The notes under the pieces: model-generated
Told to the model about the DNA's origin: nothing
Seen by the model: the letters and a program-made list of their open reading frames with translations, nothing else
Database searches by the model: none
Position numbers and translations under genes: made by a program
In this document: piece after piece, positions 51,301-58,860 of the stretch
Position numbering within the stretch: position 1 is the first letter of the stretch
How the letters are laid out: every line of letters starts with the position of its first letter
Source of the DNA: DASXIF01 sp036498145
Lineage (GTDB): Bacteria > Actinomycetota > Actinomycetes > Mycobacteriales > Jatrophihabitantaceae
Reading direction: 5' to 3'
Assembly: GCA_963708625.1 (NCBI GenBank)
Contig: CAVPSV010000004.1
Coordinates: 992,001 to 1,056,000 of the forward strand
Length of the DNA stretch: 64,000 nucleotides

Positions 51301-54022
51301 CGCGATCCTCGCCCGCGACGGCTCGGCCCGCTCAGCTACCACCGAGCTCGCCGACCTGACCGATCCGCACCGCCAACTCGGCCGCCTCGCCGACGCCTAC
51401 CAGCACGCCATCGACCAGGCCGCAACCGACCTGCTCGGCACCGACCGCCTCGCCGCCCTCACCGCGGCAGCCGAGCAGGCCGTGCCCGGCATCACCGACG
51501 ACGCCGGCGCGTGGCCGACGCTGCAAGCGCACCTGGCCAACCTCGCCCTGAGCGGCGCCGACCCCATCGAAGGGCTCCGCACCGCCGCTGCCAGCCGCGA
51601 ACTCGGCACCGCCCGCGGCGTCGCCGCAGCGCTCGACTGGCGCCTGGACCCAACCGGCCGCCACTCCCAGCAACCCGGCCCACTGCAGTGGCTACCCGCG
51701 CCGGCACCGGCGATCGCCGACTCCCCGCAGTGGTCGCCGTACCTGTCCGCCCGCGCCCAGCTCGTCGACGCCGCAGCCGCCGCAGTCCGCAACGACGTCG
51801 CCACCTGGACGCCCGCCACCTCCCCGGCCTGGGCCATGCCATACCTATCCGACCACGAACTCCTCAGCGACCTCGCGCTCTGGCGGGCCGCCAAATCCGT
51901 GGACATCGCCGACCTTCGACCAGCCGGACCACGGCCACACCCGATCGCCCTCGCGCATCGCCACGACGACCTGACCGCCCGGGCGCTGCGCCACGCCGGC
52001 GACGCAGGCGACAGCGCGGCCCGCTGGGCCGCCCACCTCACCCACGCCGGCGTCACCGTCGGCGGCCCCAACGACCTGCAATGGGTCCTCGTCGCCCAGC
52101 GGCTCACCCTCGCCGAAACCGCCGGCCTGCCGGTTAACCGACTGCTCGCAACGGCGCTCGCCAGCGGCCCGCTACCCGCCGAGCAACCGTCTTCGGCGTT
52201 GTGGTGGCGCCTGCAGCACCACCTGTCCCCCGCTGTCGCAGCACAGCCATACGGCAGCCACCAGCTGCGCCCAGCCTGGACCGCGCAGCTCGCGCCCGCG
52301 CTCGGCGACACGGTCGCGGAGCGGATCACCAGTGACCGGCTCTGGCCGTCGGTCGTGGCCCGGATGGACACTGCCATCCGCGGCGGCGCGGACCCCGACT
52401 GGCTCGCACGCGACGCCGCGGGCCTACTCGCCGGCAGCCTTGGCAACCTCTCCCCCCACCAGCTGGCCACAGTGCTGCTCTGGCAAATCTCCATGCTCGA
52501 CGACCCGCCACCGGACGAAGAGGAACCACCCGTCCCGGACCCTGCCGAAGACGACTACGCCGCGCCCGAGGACGCGTATCTGGGAGTTGACGAAATCGAC
52601 GAACTCGACACCCCGGCCTGGCGCGGCGAACCGCCGCCCGACGTCGGCGACGCCAACCGGGCCCCGGCCGACCTGGCCGAAGTGCTCGCCGAGGCCTGGC
52701 GCGCCGACCAAGCAACAGGCGTCGCCGGCGCGTTCGATCCTGCGGCCCGGCCGGTTCTCACCGCGACCGAGCCCGAACCTGACCCGGCGCCGCTGCTGGC
52801 CGCAGCCGCCGACGCCGCCGAGTTCTACCAGCGCCAGGCCCCCGGCTCCTGGGTCCCCGACTACCTGCGCAGCCGCGGCCTCGATGAACTCGCCGCCAGC
52901 GGCCGGGCCGGCTACGCACCCTCCGGCTGGACCAGCCTCGTCGACCACCTGCGCGACCGCGGCCACAGCGACCAGGTCCTCCTCGACGCCGGCCTGGCCC
53001 GCACCTCCCGTCGAGGCACCCTCATCGACGCCTACCGTGACCGGCTCGTCCTGCCGATCATCACCCACACCGGCGACGTCGTGTCGTTCATCGGCCGCGC
53101 CAACCCCTCCGCCGGCCCTGACGTCCCGAAATACATTAACGGCCCCACCACCGCCATCTACACCAAGTCGGAACAGCCCTACGGCCTCGACCCAGCCGCA
53201 GCACAGCAGCTCCGCGACGGAGCCACCGTAGCCATCGTGGAAGGCCCCCTCGACGTCGAAGCCATCAAGATCACCGCCGCGCAGACCGGCGTGGACGTCG
53301 TCCCGATCGCGGCCGCGGGCACCGCCCTCACCGCCGGACACCTGCGCACCATCAACACGATCAGCCAGCTTGATGCGCACCAGATCCTCGTCGGCTTCGA
53401 CGCCGACCGCGCCGGCCAAGCCGCCGCACTCAAGGCCAACGAGCTGCTCGAGAACGCCGGCGTGGTCGATCCATCCGCCGTCGCCTTCGCCGACGGAGCC
53501 GACCCCGCGCAGACCCTGCAGGACCACGGGCCGGCCGAGCTCGCCCGCAGGCTAACCGATACACACCCGCTGCTCGACACTCTCGTCGACGACGCCCTTG
53601 CGCCCTACGTCGCTGCTGCCGAACGCGCCAGCAACGATGCATCGCGCAGACACGCCCTGGTCAGCGCAATCACCCCGGCACTGAACGCCGCCCTGTTCAC
53701 CGGGGACCGGCAAGTTCGCCTCGGTAGCAACCCATACCGGCAGTTCGACCGGATCGCCGAGGCCACTGAAACTCCGCTGGCCAACGTCATCGACAACGGT
53801 ATCCATGCACTGCTCGGCGACCGCTACGACGACACTCACATCACGATCGACGCCGAGGTCGAGCACGACCCGGGACTGGCCGCGAACAGAGCGATCCACC
53901 GAGCGCCGGCGTGCCAGCCCGAGTCTCGCCCGCTTATCGACACCGGCGTCGGCATCGGCATCGGCGGTGTCGATCTGGGCTTTGACGATGCCAGCCTCCG
54001 CGGTCCGTCTCTTGGCCTATAG
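48344..54022 (+). CDS. MobF relaxase-helicase fused to a DnaG-type Toprim primase
   Basis: A 1892-residue conjugation protein. The N-terminal TrwC/TraA relaxase has the early motif (MMSLHKLTAGDGYTYLTRQV) and the His triad in FVHRDSRAGEPNLHLHATVS near residues 263-276. A RecD-like helicase follows (Walker A APAGTGKTTA near 606, Walker B LLIIDEAG near 682). The last 400 residues match the DnaG core: YLRSRGLDELAASGRAGYAP, a Toprim VAIVEGPLDVEA near 1629 and LVGFDADRAGQAA near 1683. It can nick oriT, unwind and possibly prime. No coupling protein or type IV secretion genes are in the window, so transfer would need help from another element. oriT probably lies in 48188-48343. Confidence 0.92.
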   Translation: MMSLHKLTAGDGYTYLTRQVAAMDATERGYKSLNDYYSAKGEAPGRWFGAGLAGLDLQPGAVVTEQQMKLLFGEGRHPNTKQIEAEILSAPDGAVLGDRAKAVDRATRLGRVYPIYEASSEYRKRLGEAYQAFNTVRERASNAQIEEADRARIRSDVASAMFAEQHNRFPASGGEFSSFLATISRPVSSAIAGYDLTFTPVKSFSTLWGLTDRGEAELMNDAMLAAAQKTIRWAEQNIAYTRIGPNGVQRVPVKGLVVAAFVHRDSRAGEPNLHLHATVSGKVQALDGRWLALDGAMLHKYAVPMSEYFNAALEAEHTARVPHIRYAAAPRPDGKRCTREIAGVNPTLTSETFSSRGRQIKERTKQLIAKFTGDHHRVPTGVEQYRLAQQATLDTRQGKHEPRAEADQRRSWRAQAVAAIRDDGLRRMFRAVRAAPTSVAWSPVTAELLTKLADKTAQIIAEERASWQHNHVLAEATRQAHNAGIRPEQFNEIAPAITDQVLARSVPLGADADVPLELTPTVMRSAAGFDQAIRQLYTSPAVLAGEARIVAAAGRRDGRIATEMDVQPALAEWSANHNGAELNTSQVQMVSAIATEGRRVGLTLAPAGTGKTTAMGVLATAWQNSGGTVIGLAPSAASARELSDALGGIHADTLHKLVWEIDRTPPSTWPAWIKQIDATTLLIIDEAGLAGTPQLDAAIGFVLGRGGRVELVGDDKQQAAAGAGGILRNIAAEHGALTLDEVMRFHDDAEKAASLALRNGDVTALGYYLDHQRLRVSTPDTVLDDVYEGWAADIATGKASIMTAPTLEQVAQLNARARADRLTAAGGTVGRDAQLAGGETASAGDTILTKRNNRSLSLGGTDFVKNGDRWRIEKVHRNGDLSVTHLARGKKTTLPAAYVRESARLGYADTAVSVQGRTVGDQRIEGTSHNVIDPASDRNSFYTLMTRAVAGNYAYLPMGPIGGAGDGDGITRSETMAPPSITDMAVAILARDGSARSATTELADLTDPHRQLGRLADAYQHAIDQAATDLLGTDRLAALTAAAEQAVPGITDDAGAWPTLQAHLANLALSGADPIEGLRTAAASRELGTARGVAAALDWRLDPTGRHSQQPGPLQWLPAPAPAIADSPQWSPYLSARAQLVDAAAAAVRNDVATWTPATSPAWAMPYLSDHELLSDLALWRAAKSVDIADLRPAGPRPHPIALAHRHDDLTARALRHAGDAGDSAARWAAHLTHAGVTVGGPNDLQWVLVAQRLTLAETAGLPVNRLLATALASGPLPAEQPSSALWWRLQHHLSPAVAAQPYGSHQLRPAWTAQLAPALGDTVAERITSDRLWPSVVARMDTAIRGGADPDWLARDAAGLLAGSLGNLSPHQLATVLLWQISMLDDPPPDEEEPPVPDPAEDDYAAPEDAYLGVDEIDELDTPAWRGEPPPDVGDANRAPADLAEVLAEAWRADQATGVAGAFDPAARPVLTATEPEPDPAPLLAAAADAAEFYQRQAPGSWVPDYLRSRGLDELAASGRAGYAPSGWTSLVDHLRDRGHSDQVLLDAGLARTSRRGTLIDAYRDRLVLPIITHTGDVVSFIGRANPSAGPDVPKYINGPTTAIYTKSEQPYGLDPAAAQQLRDGATVAIVEGPLDVEAIKITAAQTGVDVVPIAAAGTALTAGHLRTINTISQLDAHQILVGFDADRAGQAAALKANELLENAGVVDPSAVAFADGADPAQTLQDHGPAELARRLTDTHPLLDTLVDDALAPYVAAAERASNDASRRHALVSAITPALNAALFTGDRQVRLGSNPYRQFDRIAEATETPLANVIDNGIHALLGDRYDDTHITIDAEVEHDPGLAANRAIHRAPACQPESRPLIDTGVGIGIGGVDLGFDDASLRGPSLGL

Positions 54023-54340
54023 CCCGGTTGATCTCCGCGTCAAGAGTTGAGACCTCCCAGCCGGTTCGAACCGCGGGCTGCCTCTCCAGAACTTGGACGC
54101 CCCGTCATCCGTGTGGCACGCCTTGGTCGGGGTGGAGAGACGTGGGGGTGTAGCGAGGTTCCAGATGTGCGTGGCGACCATGCGTGCGGCGGCGACCAGG
54201 AATAGGACTCCGGCAGCGCGCAGTGCCATCCGCGCTCGACCAACGTGCGCAGCCTTGAAGCGTTGTCTCCGGTCACTTGTCGATTCCGGATCAGGTGCAC
54301 TGAAGAGCGCACGCGCGAGCGATGCCGATGTAGGCCCCAA
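54017..54340 (-). pseudogene. Decayed cassette gene, paralogue of the gene at 57354
   Basis: The minus-strand frame contains APDPESTSDRRQRFKAAHVG and RARMALRAAGVLFLVAA, clearly related to APFDAPEPQSTIARRQRFRA and the membrane end of the gene at 57354-57593. Its N-terminal part (GAYIGIARA) lies in another frame, so it is broken. It is the first unit of the cassette region, ending in the palindrome at 54350-54391. Confidence 0.55.
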
Positions 54341-54349
54341 CTGCTAATC

Positions 54350-54391
54350 GACCGGGGAGTCGAACGTGCCCGCGGCGCGGCATGAGCGGTC
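54350..54391 (+). repeat. Cassette palindrome 1
   Basis: Arms GACCG (54350) and CGGTC (54387) enclose the motif CGGCATGAGCGGT. The outer bases differ from other copies but still pair, which supports selection for a hairpin. Confidence 0.6.
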
Positions 54392-54399
54392 ACAGCGAG

Positions 54400-54891
54400 C
54401 TAGCCACCTGGCTCGTACTTGAAGCCTGAAATCTCGGTGCCGGGCGGTAGATCCCTAACCTGCTGATGGAGCTGGCCATTGATGTGGACACCGACAAGAA
54501 AATCGATGGTCTCGACGTTCTCGGCATCGATGGCACCGCCAAGAACGGGCGGGATTTTGTACATGTAGATCTCGTGCGGCTGGAGGACCAGACCACGCCG
54601 GTCGAGCCCTTGGGCGAGACCTGCCGTCAGGTAGTGGTCTTGCCCGGCCTCAGTGCTCAGTTCAGCCTGGAGCGCGTCAGCCGTCGCCCATGGACGGCTC
54701 AAGGCGCCCTCCAGCGTGTCGAGAAACCAAAAGCCGTCAGCAGACTGCAAAAACAGATCACCGAAAGGCGAGGCAAAGAGGGGTCTCTTGCCTTCGAGCG
54801 GAAGCCACTGCCAGGCGTCGAGCGCACTGCTGTATTGATCGGGCTGGAAGCGGCGGATCAGTTCCACCGCGCAAAGATACGAGACCGGCAC
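54400..54891 (-). CDS. DUF1851 (Tdi1-type immunity) domain protein
   Basis: A 163-residue protein. SPFGDLFLQSADGFWFLDTL, EGALSRPWATADALQAELST and YKIPPVLGGAIDAENVETID followed by QVRDLPPGTEISG match the DUF1851 family, which includes the Tdi1 immunity protein of type VI effectors. It may be an orphan immunity protein captured as a cassette. It starts at a GTG and reads opposite to the palindrome motif that follows at 54931. Confidence 0.82.
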   Translation of the reverse strand: MPVSYLCAVELIRRFQPDQYSSALDAWQWLPLEGKRPLFASPFGDLFLQSADGFWFLDTLEGALSRPWATADALQAELSTEAGQDHYLTAGLAQGLDRRGLVLQPHEIYMYKIPPVLGGAIDAENVETIDFLVGVHINGQLHQQVRDLPPGTEISGFKYEPGG

Positions 54892-54930
54892 GATCGCGCC
54901 CGGGCTGGAAGGTCAACCTGGGCGCGGCAC

Positions 54931-54973
54931 TCTCATCGGCAGAACCGCGCACTGTCTGCGGCATGTGCGGACG
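54931..54973 (+). repeat. Cassette palindrome 2
   Basis: TCTCATCGGCAGAACCGCGC followed 14 bases later by CGGCATGTGCGGACG. Both halves match the array consensus. Confidence 0.65.
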
Positions 54974-55009
54974 TTGCTACCGAGGTTGTCGCCCCATATC
55001 GAGACCGGA

Positions 55010-55534
55010 TCAGTCGAGCTGCTTCGTCATCCGGGTAGCCACGACGCGATAGCCAAGAGAGTCGTAGAGCCGTCGTGCGCTGTCATTGAAGCCGAAGACG
55101 TTCAGGCCGATCTCGGCAATCCCAGCGTCGCGACAAACCTGCTCAGCGGCGAGCATGGCCGCTCGACCTAGCCCTCGGCCGCGCTGATCTTCGTTGATCG
55201 CAATGTCGTAGACGTATGCCTTGCCCGCACTGTCGGGATGCGGACCGATCCAAAGGAAGCCCGCGTCGGATCCATCTGCATCGAGCACTCGCATGAGCCA
55301 GGTGCGCTTAGTCTGCAAACCGTCCGGCAAAAGGTCGGCAAACTGTCGGTGAGCCTCAGCTAACGTCTCGGTGGCATCGCGACCGGTCGCCAGCGCGACG
55401 TCGTTAGCATAGGAGGCGATCGACGTCGCTCTCCAGGCGTCAAACTCGGCCAACGAGATCGGCCGCAACACCACAATGGCTCGTTCCGACTCCACCACGG
55501 CCACACGATAGGCCGACCGAACCTGCATACGCAC
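55010..55534 (-). CDS. GNAT family N-acetyltransferase (cassette gene)
   Basis: A 174-residue acetyltransferase of the RimI/N-acetyltransferase_1 type. The acetyl-CoA loop is INEDQRGRGLGRAAMLAAEQ at about residues 110-129, followed by IAEIGLNVFGFNDSARRLYD and a LGYRVVATRM end. Acetyltransferases are typical cargo of cassette arrays. The substrate is unknown. A GTG nine codons in (VAVVES) is an alternative start. Confidence 0.88.
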   Translation of the reverse strand: MRMQVRSAYRVAVVESERAIVVLRPISLAEFDAWRATSIASYANDVALATGRDATETLAEAHRQFADLLPDGLQTKRTWLMRVLDADGSDAGFLWIGPHPDSAGKAYVYDIAINEDQRGRGLGRAAMLAAEQVCRDAGIAEIGLNVFGFNDSARRLYDSLGYRVVATRMTKQLD

Positions 55535-55579
55535 ATCGGCATGACTGCGCGCCCAACGCGACGTGTCCGGTTATTAGCG

Positions 55580-55771
55580 CTATCCCCGGGTATGGCCCGG
55601 TCGTTGATTGTGGCGAGAGCGGTCGGTCCACGAAATGTCGGGATTCATTCCGAGTCCTCCGCCCGGCATGCTGTCGAAGGCCCGGGCGTCGCGCTTGGCT
55701 TCGCGCAAGCGAGTCATGTCCACAGGCGCATGCTTGGTGCGGCGGCTGAGGCGGAGGTGGGGCCACTTCAT
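55580..55771 (-). CDS. Small basic hypothetical protein
   Basis: A 63-residue frame (MKWPHLRLSRRTKHAPVDMT..) ending in QRPGHTRG. It has a plausible ATG but no clear ribosome site and no family. It occupies the unit between the GNAT gene and the palindrome at 55847. Confidence 0.4.
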   Translation of the reverse strand: MKWPHLRLSRRTKHAPVDMTRLREAKRDARAFDSMPGGGLGMNPDISWTDRSRHNQRPGHTRG

Positions 55772-55846
55772 AACTTGACTATGAACCGCGTGGTCGCGAT
55801 GTCAAGGATGGTCCCGGTGGCACGCCTGGATGTGCGCACATTGGTA

Positions 55847-55909
55847 GTCCGTGCCCTGACAGCGGCAAGAGCCGACACGCTATGCGTACCTGCAGCGGCA
55901 TGAGCGGAC
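55847..55909 (+). repeat. Cassette palindrome 3
   Basis: GTCCG (55847) pairs with CGGAC (55905) and the right end is CGGCATGAGCGGACG (55896-55910). The loop is longer than in other copies. Confidence 0.6.
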
Positions 55910-56013
55910 GCACTCAGTTGGACAGGCCCGGACCGGACACGGGCTTGAGACTGCGGGGGCGCGCTCGCCTGCGAGACTTCCGTCGGGGTCGATCACGCGC
56001 AAGAATCACGAGT

Positions 56014-56418
56014 GTGGCAGCAGTAGGCCGCGATGCGCCCGCGTTCCATGGGTTCAGGCCGATCGAGCGCTGGTTCGCTGAGCGCCAACGTCCGCGCTTC
56101 CGACGCAACCTGCAGAAGAAAGGTTATGTGCCCGGCCGCGACCTCGACCTGGAGTCGGCCTCGCGAGCTGAACTCAGCACGGTCGGCGTTGAACTATGGG
56201 TATCCGCGGTGCTGCTTTCGACCGGAATGATCCTCATCGTTGGCGGCGCCCAGCACGCCGTATGGGCGCTTGTCGCCGTCGGGGCTGGTCTGTTTCTTGC
56301 CGCGTCAGCGCTGGCGTGGCGAGCCATCATGCTCTGGCAGGGATCTCGCCAGTATTGGTGGAACATGCGGGCTACAGCACCGCATGGACCACGCGCAAAG
56401 CGACGCCAGACGACCTAG
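56014..56418 (+). CDS. Two-helix membrane protein (cassette gene)
   Basis: A 134-residue protein. A basic N-terminal half (IERWFAERQRPRFRRNLQKK) is followed by two transmembrane helices (LWVSAVLLSTGMILIVGGAQ and ALVAVGAGLFLAASALAWRA) and a basic tail. No family is recognised. I prefer the GTG at 56014; the open frame extends to 55882 through the previous palindrome, where coding is unlikely. Confidence 0.55.
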   Translation: MAAVGRDAPAFHGFRPIERWFAERQRPRFRRNLQKKGYVPGRDLDLESASRAELSTVGVELWVSAVLLSTGMILIVGGAQHAVWALVAVGAGLFLAASALAWRAIMLWQGSRQYWWNMRATAPHGPRAKRRQTT

Positions 56419-56433
56419 TCCGACATCGCCGGG

Positions 56434-56482
56434 GACCGCATTCATTCGGCAAGACCCTGCACCATCAGCGGCATGTCCGGTC
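56434..56482 (+). repeat. Cassette palindrome 4
   Basis: GACCG (56434) and CGGTC (56478) pair; between them are TTCGGCAAGACCCTGC and GCGGCATGTC. It follows the stop of the previous gene by 16 bp. Confidence 0.6.
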
Positions 56483-56512
56483 ATGTCTCGGCGGCGGTGA
56501 GACGATGTCCTT

Positions 56513-56941
56513 ATGTCCATTGCAATCCATCGGGCTGCTCGTGTGAGAGTCGCTGTTGCCGCTGAGATTGTAGGGGCTTGCTTCGTTCTGGTGGCAACCT
56601 TGATCGCGCCGTGGGCCACCTACCGACTGCGTGGGACAGCGTCGACGCACTCGCTAGACGCAGACTCGCTGTCTCCCGTCCTGATCCTTATCGCGGCTCT
56701 GGCGGTGATCCTCGGGGTCATTGAGTACCTCCGGCCGCTACGAGCGTTGGCATGGACGACGACTGTTGTCGGCGGGGTAACCATCCTGCTCACTCTGTTG
56801 GAGGCAGCGCGGCGAATCTCCCATGCGAACTCGCTGACCCTTACGCCTGGCGGGTCGACGCACTTTGCCGGCGCTGTCCTTCTGGCACTTGTTGGGGGAT
56901 CTCTCGTGACTGGTGGTGGCGCAGCGCTCGCAGCAGCATGA
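56513..56941 (+). CDS. Four-helix membrane protein (cassette gene)
   Basis: A 142-residue protein with four hydrophobic segments (VAVAAEIVGACFVLVATLIA, LSPVLILIAALAVILGVIEY, WTTTVVGGVTILLTLLEAAR, FAGAVLLALVGGSLVTGGGA). No family is recognised. Its stop codon TGA lies inside the next palindrome motif (GCATGAGCGGACG), as in cassettes whose recombination site abuts the gene. Confidence 0.6.
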   Translation: MSIAIHRAARVRVAVAAEIVGACFVLVATLIAPWATYRLRGTASTHSLDADSLSPVLILIAALAVILGVIEYLRPLRALAWTTTVVGGVTILLTLLEAARRISHANSLTLTPGGSTHFAGAVLLALVGGSLVTGGGAALAAA

Positions 56942-56948
56942 GCGGACG
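56934..56948 (+). repeat. Cassette palindrome 5 (right-hand motif)
   Basis: CAGCATGAGCGGACG contains the stop codon of the preceding gene. The left half is not obvious and would lie within the coding sequence. Confidence 0.55.
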
Positions 56949-56983
56949 ATTTCGCGTGGGGACGCCGGACGGAAAGTCGGCCC

Positions 56984-57259
56984 TTACAAATTCCGCCGCT
57001 GGCGATCCAGCAGCGCCCTCCACACGCAAACGCCCGAAACTGCAACACACGGTATCGCGACGAGGAGCCCGGTCGGCAGATGATCACGAACGATAGCCAC
57101 CACGGCCAGCACAATGAACAGAACCGCCGGGGCGAACCACGTCGCTGGAGGTCGAGCCGGCCTCGTTTCCAACCCCTTGGGGACACGCACCCTCGCACCT
57201 CCGCTGCCACTCGCACTGCTGCCGTCATTACGTACCCGCAGGACGACTCCTCCTCTCAA
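56984..57259 (-). CDS. Two-helix membrane protein (cassette gene)
   Basis: A 91-residue protein with a charged N-terminal third and two helices (WFAPAVLFIVLAVVAIVRDH and GLLVAIPCVAVSGVCVWRAL). The start may be the TTG at 57259 or a GTG within the next ten codons. No family is recognised. Confidence 0.5.
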   Translation of the reverse strand: MRGGVVLRVRNDGSSASGSGGARVRVPKGLETRPARPPATWFAPAVLFIVLAVVAIVRDHLPTGLLVAIPCVAVSGVCVWRALLDRQRRNL

Positions 57260-57292
57260 ACCTTGGCGGTACGGTCTCCTGGATGAACATCC

Positions 57293-57330
57293 GCCCGTCG
57301 GCAGATCCGCGCACCTCGCGGCATGTCAGA
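57293..57330 (+). repeat. Cassette palindrome 6
   Basis: The 24 bases from 57299, starting CGGCAGATCCGCGCACCTCG, recur exactly in the last palindrome at 63813. The right-hand part GGCATGTCAGAG deviates from consensus. Confidence 0.65.
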
Positions 57331-57353
57331 GCATTCGACGTCAGCCGGGAAGG

Positions 57354-57593
57354 TCAGGCGTGCCCTGCGATCAGCCAGCCCACTGTGGCGGCGAGCAACG
57401 CTCCGGTGATCAACATCGCCAAGCGCGCCTGGCCGAGGTGTTCAGCTCTGAACCGTTGTCGCCGCGCAATGGTTGATTGCGGTTCTGGCGCGTCAAACGG
57501 TGCGCGCGCCCGTGCGATGCCGATGTGGGCGCCTAGAGCCGCTGCGAAGAGCATCAGAGCGGCTAAGAAAGCGGCGAGAGACGGATCGGCCAC
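57354..57593 (-). CDS. Small membrane protein (cassette gene)
   Basis: A 79-residue protein starting VADPSLAAFLAALMLFAAAL, with two helices flanking a basic stretch QSTIARRQRFRAEHLGQARL. It is the intact paralogue of the broken gene at 54017. Two related cassettes in one array argue for duplication or repeated capture. The start is the GTG at 57593. Confidence 0.6.
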   Translation of the reverse strand: MADPSLAAFLAALMLFAAALGAHIGIARARAPFDAPEPQSTIARRQRFRAEHLGQARLAMLITGALLAATVGWLIAGHA

Positions 57594-57647
57594 GAACCGA
57601 TCTTGCCCCCGACAGGTACACCTCAATCCAGAACGGGCGAATCGAGG

Positions 57648-57695
57648 CGCCCGCTCATCGGCATGACCGCGCGCGGTCTCCGGCATGAGCGGGCG
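57648..57695 (+). repeat. Cassette palindrome 7 (best-paired copy)
   Basis: CGCCCGCTCAT (57648-57658) and ATGAGCGGGCG (57685-57695) are perfect inverted repeats. A second perfect palindrome, GACCGCGCGCGGTC, lies inside. The two nested stems resemble the folded form of an integron attC site, but the GTTRRRY boxes of attC are absent. Confidence 0.8.
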
Positions 57696-57698
57696 GAT

Positions 57699-58031
57699 TC
57701 ACCTGTCGACGTGGCGCTGTGCACGCATCCGCCTGGCATCGACCGCGACAAAGATCATCAGAGGCACGGCGCAGCAAAGCCCGGACACCATCCATAGGGC
57801 GAGGTACGTTCCCGTGTTCGCCCGCCAGTGATGGCCCAGTGCAAGTGTGATTCCGGCAGCCACGGCGATGGCAACGAGCGTGAGCGGCACGTGGAGTCGA
57901 ACAAATCGTCGCATGAGCGCCTGTTCGGGTGGCCCAGCGTGGCTATAGGCATCCCGCAGACCCCGCCCTATCAACGCCCATGACACTGCCGTACCGACCA
58001 TCACGATGAGAGAAACGAACGCATATGCCAC
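57699..58031 (-). CDS. Three-helix membrane protein (cassette gene)
   Basis: A 110-residue protein with hydrophobic segments AYAFVSLIVMVGTAVSWALI, VPLTLVAIAVAAGITLALGH and ALWMVSGLCCAVPLMIFVAV. The GTG at 58031 is chosen because AGGAGG lies eight bases upstream. Its stop is four bases after the preceding palindrome. No family is recognised. Confidence 0.65.
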   Translation of the reverse strand: MAYAFVSLIVMVGTAVSWALIGRGLRDAYSHAGPPEQALMRRFVRLHVPLTLVAIAVAAGITLALGHHWRANTGTYLALWMVSGLCCAVPLMIFVAVDARRMRAQRHVDR

Positions 58032-58113
58032 GGGGCACACCTCCTAGTTGCATGTACCCAACCGACGCTCGTGGCTCTCCGAAGGGCGGCGCTTCGCCGC
58101 AGTGCCCAACGAC

Positions 58114-58128
58114 CGGCATGAGCGGGTG
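58114..58128 (+). repeat. Cassette palindrome 8 (right-hand motif)
   Basis: CGGCATGAGCGGGTG, matching the consensus in 13 of 15 bases. I could not define a good left arm. Confidence 0.55.
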
Positions 58129-58148
58129 TTTGGGAGGACGATGCTTGC

Positions 58149-58403
58149 GTGCCTCTTCCGAACGTGCCTGAGTCTCTCCGTGAACTCAATGTCCAAGCTC
58201 TGGTTGGACAACCCGTTGACGAGGCACGTCACTTGATCGAGGCTGCTGGCGGCGAGGTCTGGACGGTCGAACCCGGAGCGGCCATGGATGCCAGCCTCCG
58301 GCCGAGGCGGGTCGTGCTCACGATTTCCGACGGCCGCGTGGTCCACGCGTCCGCTGATTTTGCCGACTTTGAGAGAGCCCGCCCGCATTGGTCGGATGGG
58401 TAA
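58149..58403 (+). CDS. Peptidase-inhibitor I78-like small protein (cassette gene)
   Basis: An 84-residue protein. LVGQPVDEARHLIEAAGGEV, then a V-x-P-G-x-x-x-x-D segment and RRVVLTISDGRVVHAS follow the I78 inhibitor pattern (vGkpadea...ir PG...t.dyr.dRl...vd..g.v). The match is by eye and the usual Cys is missing. It starts at a GTG. If correct, it may inhibit a serine peptidase or act as an immunity-like factor. Confidence 0.55.
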   Translation: MPLPNVPESLRELNVQALVGQPVDEARHLIEAAGGEVWTVEPGAAMDASLRPRRVVLTISDGRVVHASADFADFERARPHWSDG

Positions 58404-58409
58404 CCATCA

Positions 58410-58446
58410 CTTCTGGCTACATCGCCTAGTCGCGGCATGTCCGTGC
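58410..58446 (+). repeat. Cassette palindrome 9 (degenerate)
   Basis: CATCGCCTAGTCGCGGCATG and the following TCCGTGCC match the right half poorly. The ATG of the next gene lies within it. Confidence 0.4.
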
Positions 58447-58829
58447 CATCGTTCACGTCCAAGGCGGAGAATCCGAGCGTGGCCGAATTTGGACAGATCA
58501 GGGGACGTCTCCTCAGAGTGGGAGGGCCTCTCGGAGCGGGGATCGTTCCCCTGTCGGGAACGGTCTCCATCCCCTCGACCGTCAACGACGATGCCTCGAT
58601 CGTGCTGACAGTGGCCGCTGACGGCAGGTTCTCGGCAAACGTGGAGCCAGGCAACTACGTGATCGAAGGCCGAAGCCCGAGGGTCACGAGCACTGTTGAC
58701 GACGGCCCGCGTGTGCCTATACCTGGCGTAGGACGGACCCAGAGCGGTGTCCCTACGACGCGGGATTCACCAATAAGGGTTGAGGCTGGCGACACCCTCG
58801 TCGTTGATGTCAGGATTCAGATCCGGTAG
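58437..58829 (+). CDS. Hypothetical beta-rich protein (cassette gene)
   Basis: A 130-residue protein with alternating strands: GQIRGRLLRVGGPLGAGIVP, LSGTVSIPSTV, GRFSANVEPGNYVIEGRSPR and TLVVDVRIQ. The GxY-x(2)-G-x-SP ending of the middle strand resembles carboxypeptidase-regulatory-like domains. There is no signal peptide. The first ATG overlaps the palindrome; a GTG at 58482 is an alternative start. Confidence 0.6.
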   Translation: MSVPSFTSKAENPSVAEFGQIRGRLLRVGGPLGAGIVPLSGTVSIPSTVNDDASIVLTVAADGRFSANVEPGNYVIEGRSPRVTSTVDDGPRVPIPGVGRTQSGVPTTRDSPIRVEAGDTLVVDVRIQIR

Positions 58830-58860
58830 AGGCATGATCGGATGCATTGACCGGCTTGAG

